Assembly (NCBI GenBank): GCA_002791575.1
Contig: PFXI01000014.1
Span: forward strand, 1-64,000
Origin: Zetaproteobacteria bacterium CG_4_9_14_3_um_filter_54_145
Lineage (GTDB): Bacteria > Pseudomonadota > Zetaproteobacteria > Mariprofundales > Mariprofundaceae
Direction of reading: 5' to 3'
DNA: 64,000 nucleotides
Positions 63,368-64,000 of this stretch are shown one piece after another; the stretch's first letter is position 1, and each line of letters begins with the position of its first letter. The notes under the pieces were generated by a model. It saw only the letters and a program-made list of their open reading frames with translations, ran no database searches and was not told where the DNA came from. Position numbers and translations under genes: made by a program.

Positions 63368-64000
63368 ATGATTCACCGGTCTGTTCAACGATTACTTTCC
63401 ATGATGATCTTTACGACTGCTGTCGTGAGTTCATCGGCATTGGCAGAGCCGATGGGCGGGCGGCCGCCGACGGAGTCGTTCTCGGCCTGCAACGGCAAAA
63501 ACAGTGGAACCGCCTGCAGCTTCACCGCGCCGCACGGCACTGTCACCGGCACCTGCCGGAACATGCGCGAACAGCGCCTGGTCTGCGTACCGGATCGCAT
63601 GCCGCCGATGGGGGTGGGCAATCGTCGACCACCTATGGGCACAGGTATGAGTGGCATGGGGGCGCAGGGCAGCGGAGCGATGAGCAGAGATAGGGGCGGT
63701 GCCGGATCTATGCCCGGGTCGCGTCCGGCCACGGTAGCAATTAAGAGCTCCAATCCGTCCGCGAAACCGGTGCAGAGCCGGGTACCCGACACCGGCCAGG
63801 GAAGCTGCTTCGACGACAACGGCTTGATCGCCTGCCCGGACGAAGGGCAAGCGTACTTCGGTCAGGATGGCCAATATATCGGTGCAGCCCCTTCCTACAG
63901 CGATCACGGCGACGGCACCGTCACCGACAATGTCACCGGCTTGATGTGGCAACAGAGCCACAACGCGGAGAGGCTCGGCTACTATCAGGCGCAGCGGACA
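63368..64000 (+). CDS. Secreted DUF1566-type protein (partial, runs off the window)
   Basis: The first 211 codons of a gene that continues past the window. It has a signal peptide (about 1-24, ending SSSALA), then a Cys-containing module (SACNGKNSGTACSF to GTCRNMREQRLVCVP), a Gly/Met/Pro-rich low-complexity linker (about 78-120), and near the end GSCFDDNGLIACPDEGQAYFGQDGQY followed by GDGTVTDNVTGLMWQ, the opening of a DUF1566 (Lcl C-terminal-like) domain. It is exported, with cysteines probably paired. GGAGGG precedes the ATG. GC content rises sharply here relative to its neighbours, which may mark transfer. Function unknown. Confidence 0.8.
   Translation, partial: MIHRSVQRLLSMMIFTTAVVSSSALAEPMGGRPPTESFSACNGKNSGTACSFTAPHGTVTGTCRNMREQRLVCVPDRMPPMGVGNRRPPMGTGMSGMGAQGSGAMSRDRGGAGSMPGSRPATVAIKSSNPSAKPVQSRVPDTGQGSCFDDNGLIACPDEGQAYFGQDGQYIGAAPSYSDHGDGTVTDNVTGLMWQQSHNAERLGYYQAQRT

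Overview
The window reads as a chromosomal segment of a Gram-negative proteobacterium with GC in the low fifties, a Tol-Pal envelope, RpoS, IHF, a leucine attenuator and squalene/hopanoid genes. The mix of pyrophosphate-linked glycolytic enzymes (PPi-phosphofructokinase, pyruvate phosphate dikinase), hpnCDE, Coq7 and many redox or metal sensors suggests a marine, probably autotrophic lineage. Zetaproteobacteria (Mariprofundus-like) is my best guess from gene content and protein flavour; it is an inference, not a search result.

Layout. 0-7 kb: a frameshift-broken sensor kinase, then a two-component pair (kinase plus OmpR-type regulator) divergent from a methionine-rich lipoprotein with a 6-residue repeat, followed by periplasmic MsrAB and two small genes. 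Matching TAACA-type repeats lie in front of the regulator/lipoprotein pair and msrAB. 7-15 kb: pfp, prfB with its programmed +1 frameshift, a PilZ protein, a pentapeptide protein, typA and a complete IS1380-like insertion sequence with a 4-bp target duplication. 15.8-30.5 kb: housekeeping genes ndk, lysS, a CBS protein and NhaD-type transporter, lolCD, ihfA-merR, tRNA-Pro, pcm-yqaA-nlpD-rpoS-apt, tRNA-Arg, gyrA, serS.

30.8-39.5 kb is the most unusual part. Six genes overlap stop-to-start in one transcription unit: a TonB-dependent receptor, two divergent citrate-synthase-fold proteins, an acetolactate-synthase-like ThDP enzyme, a periplasmic binding protein and a hybrid histidine kinase. Import, enzymes and sensing appear locked together. 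Both citrate-synthase-like proteins lack canonical catalytic residues. I know of no described system with this composition. It sits directly in front of psd-pssA-leuA, where ilvBHC is often found in other proteobacteria.

39.6-52.4 kb: psd, pssA, a leuA leader peptide and attenuator, leuA, ppdK, a MscS channel, and a signalling cluster: a response regulator with an N-terminal DNA-binding domain, a single receiver, a 1167-residue heme-c-type hybrid kinase with a degenerate GGDEF domain, and another single receiver. 52.4-57.6 kb is the minus-strand yebC-ruvCAB-ybgC-tolQRA operon. 57.7-64 kb: coq7, an AT-rich intergenic region with DnaA-box-like sites, hpnCDE, thiO and the start of a DUF1566-type secreted protein that runs off the window.
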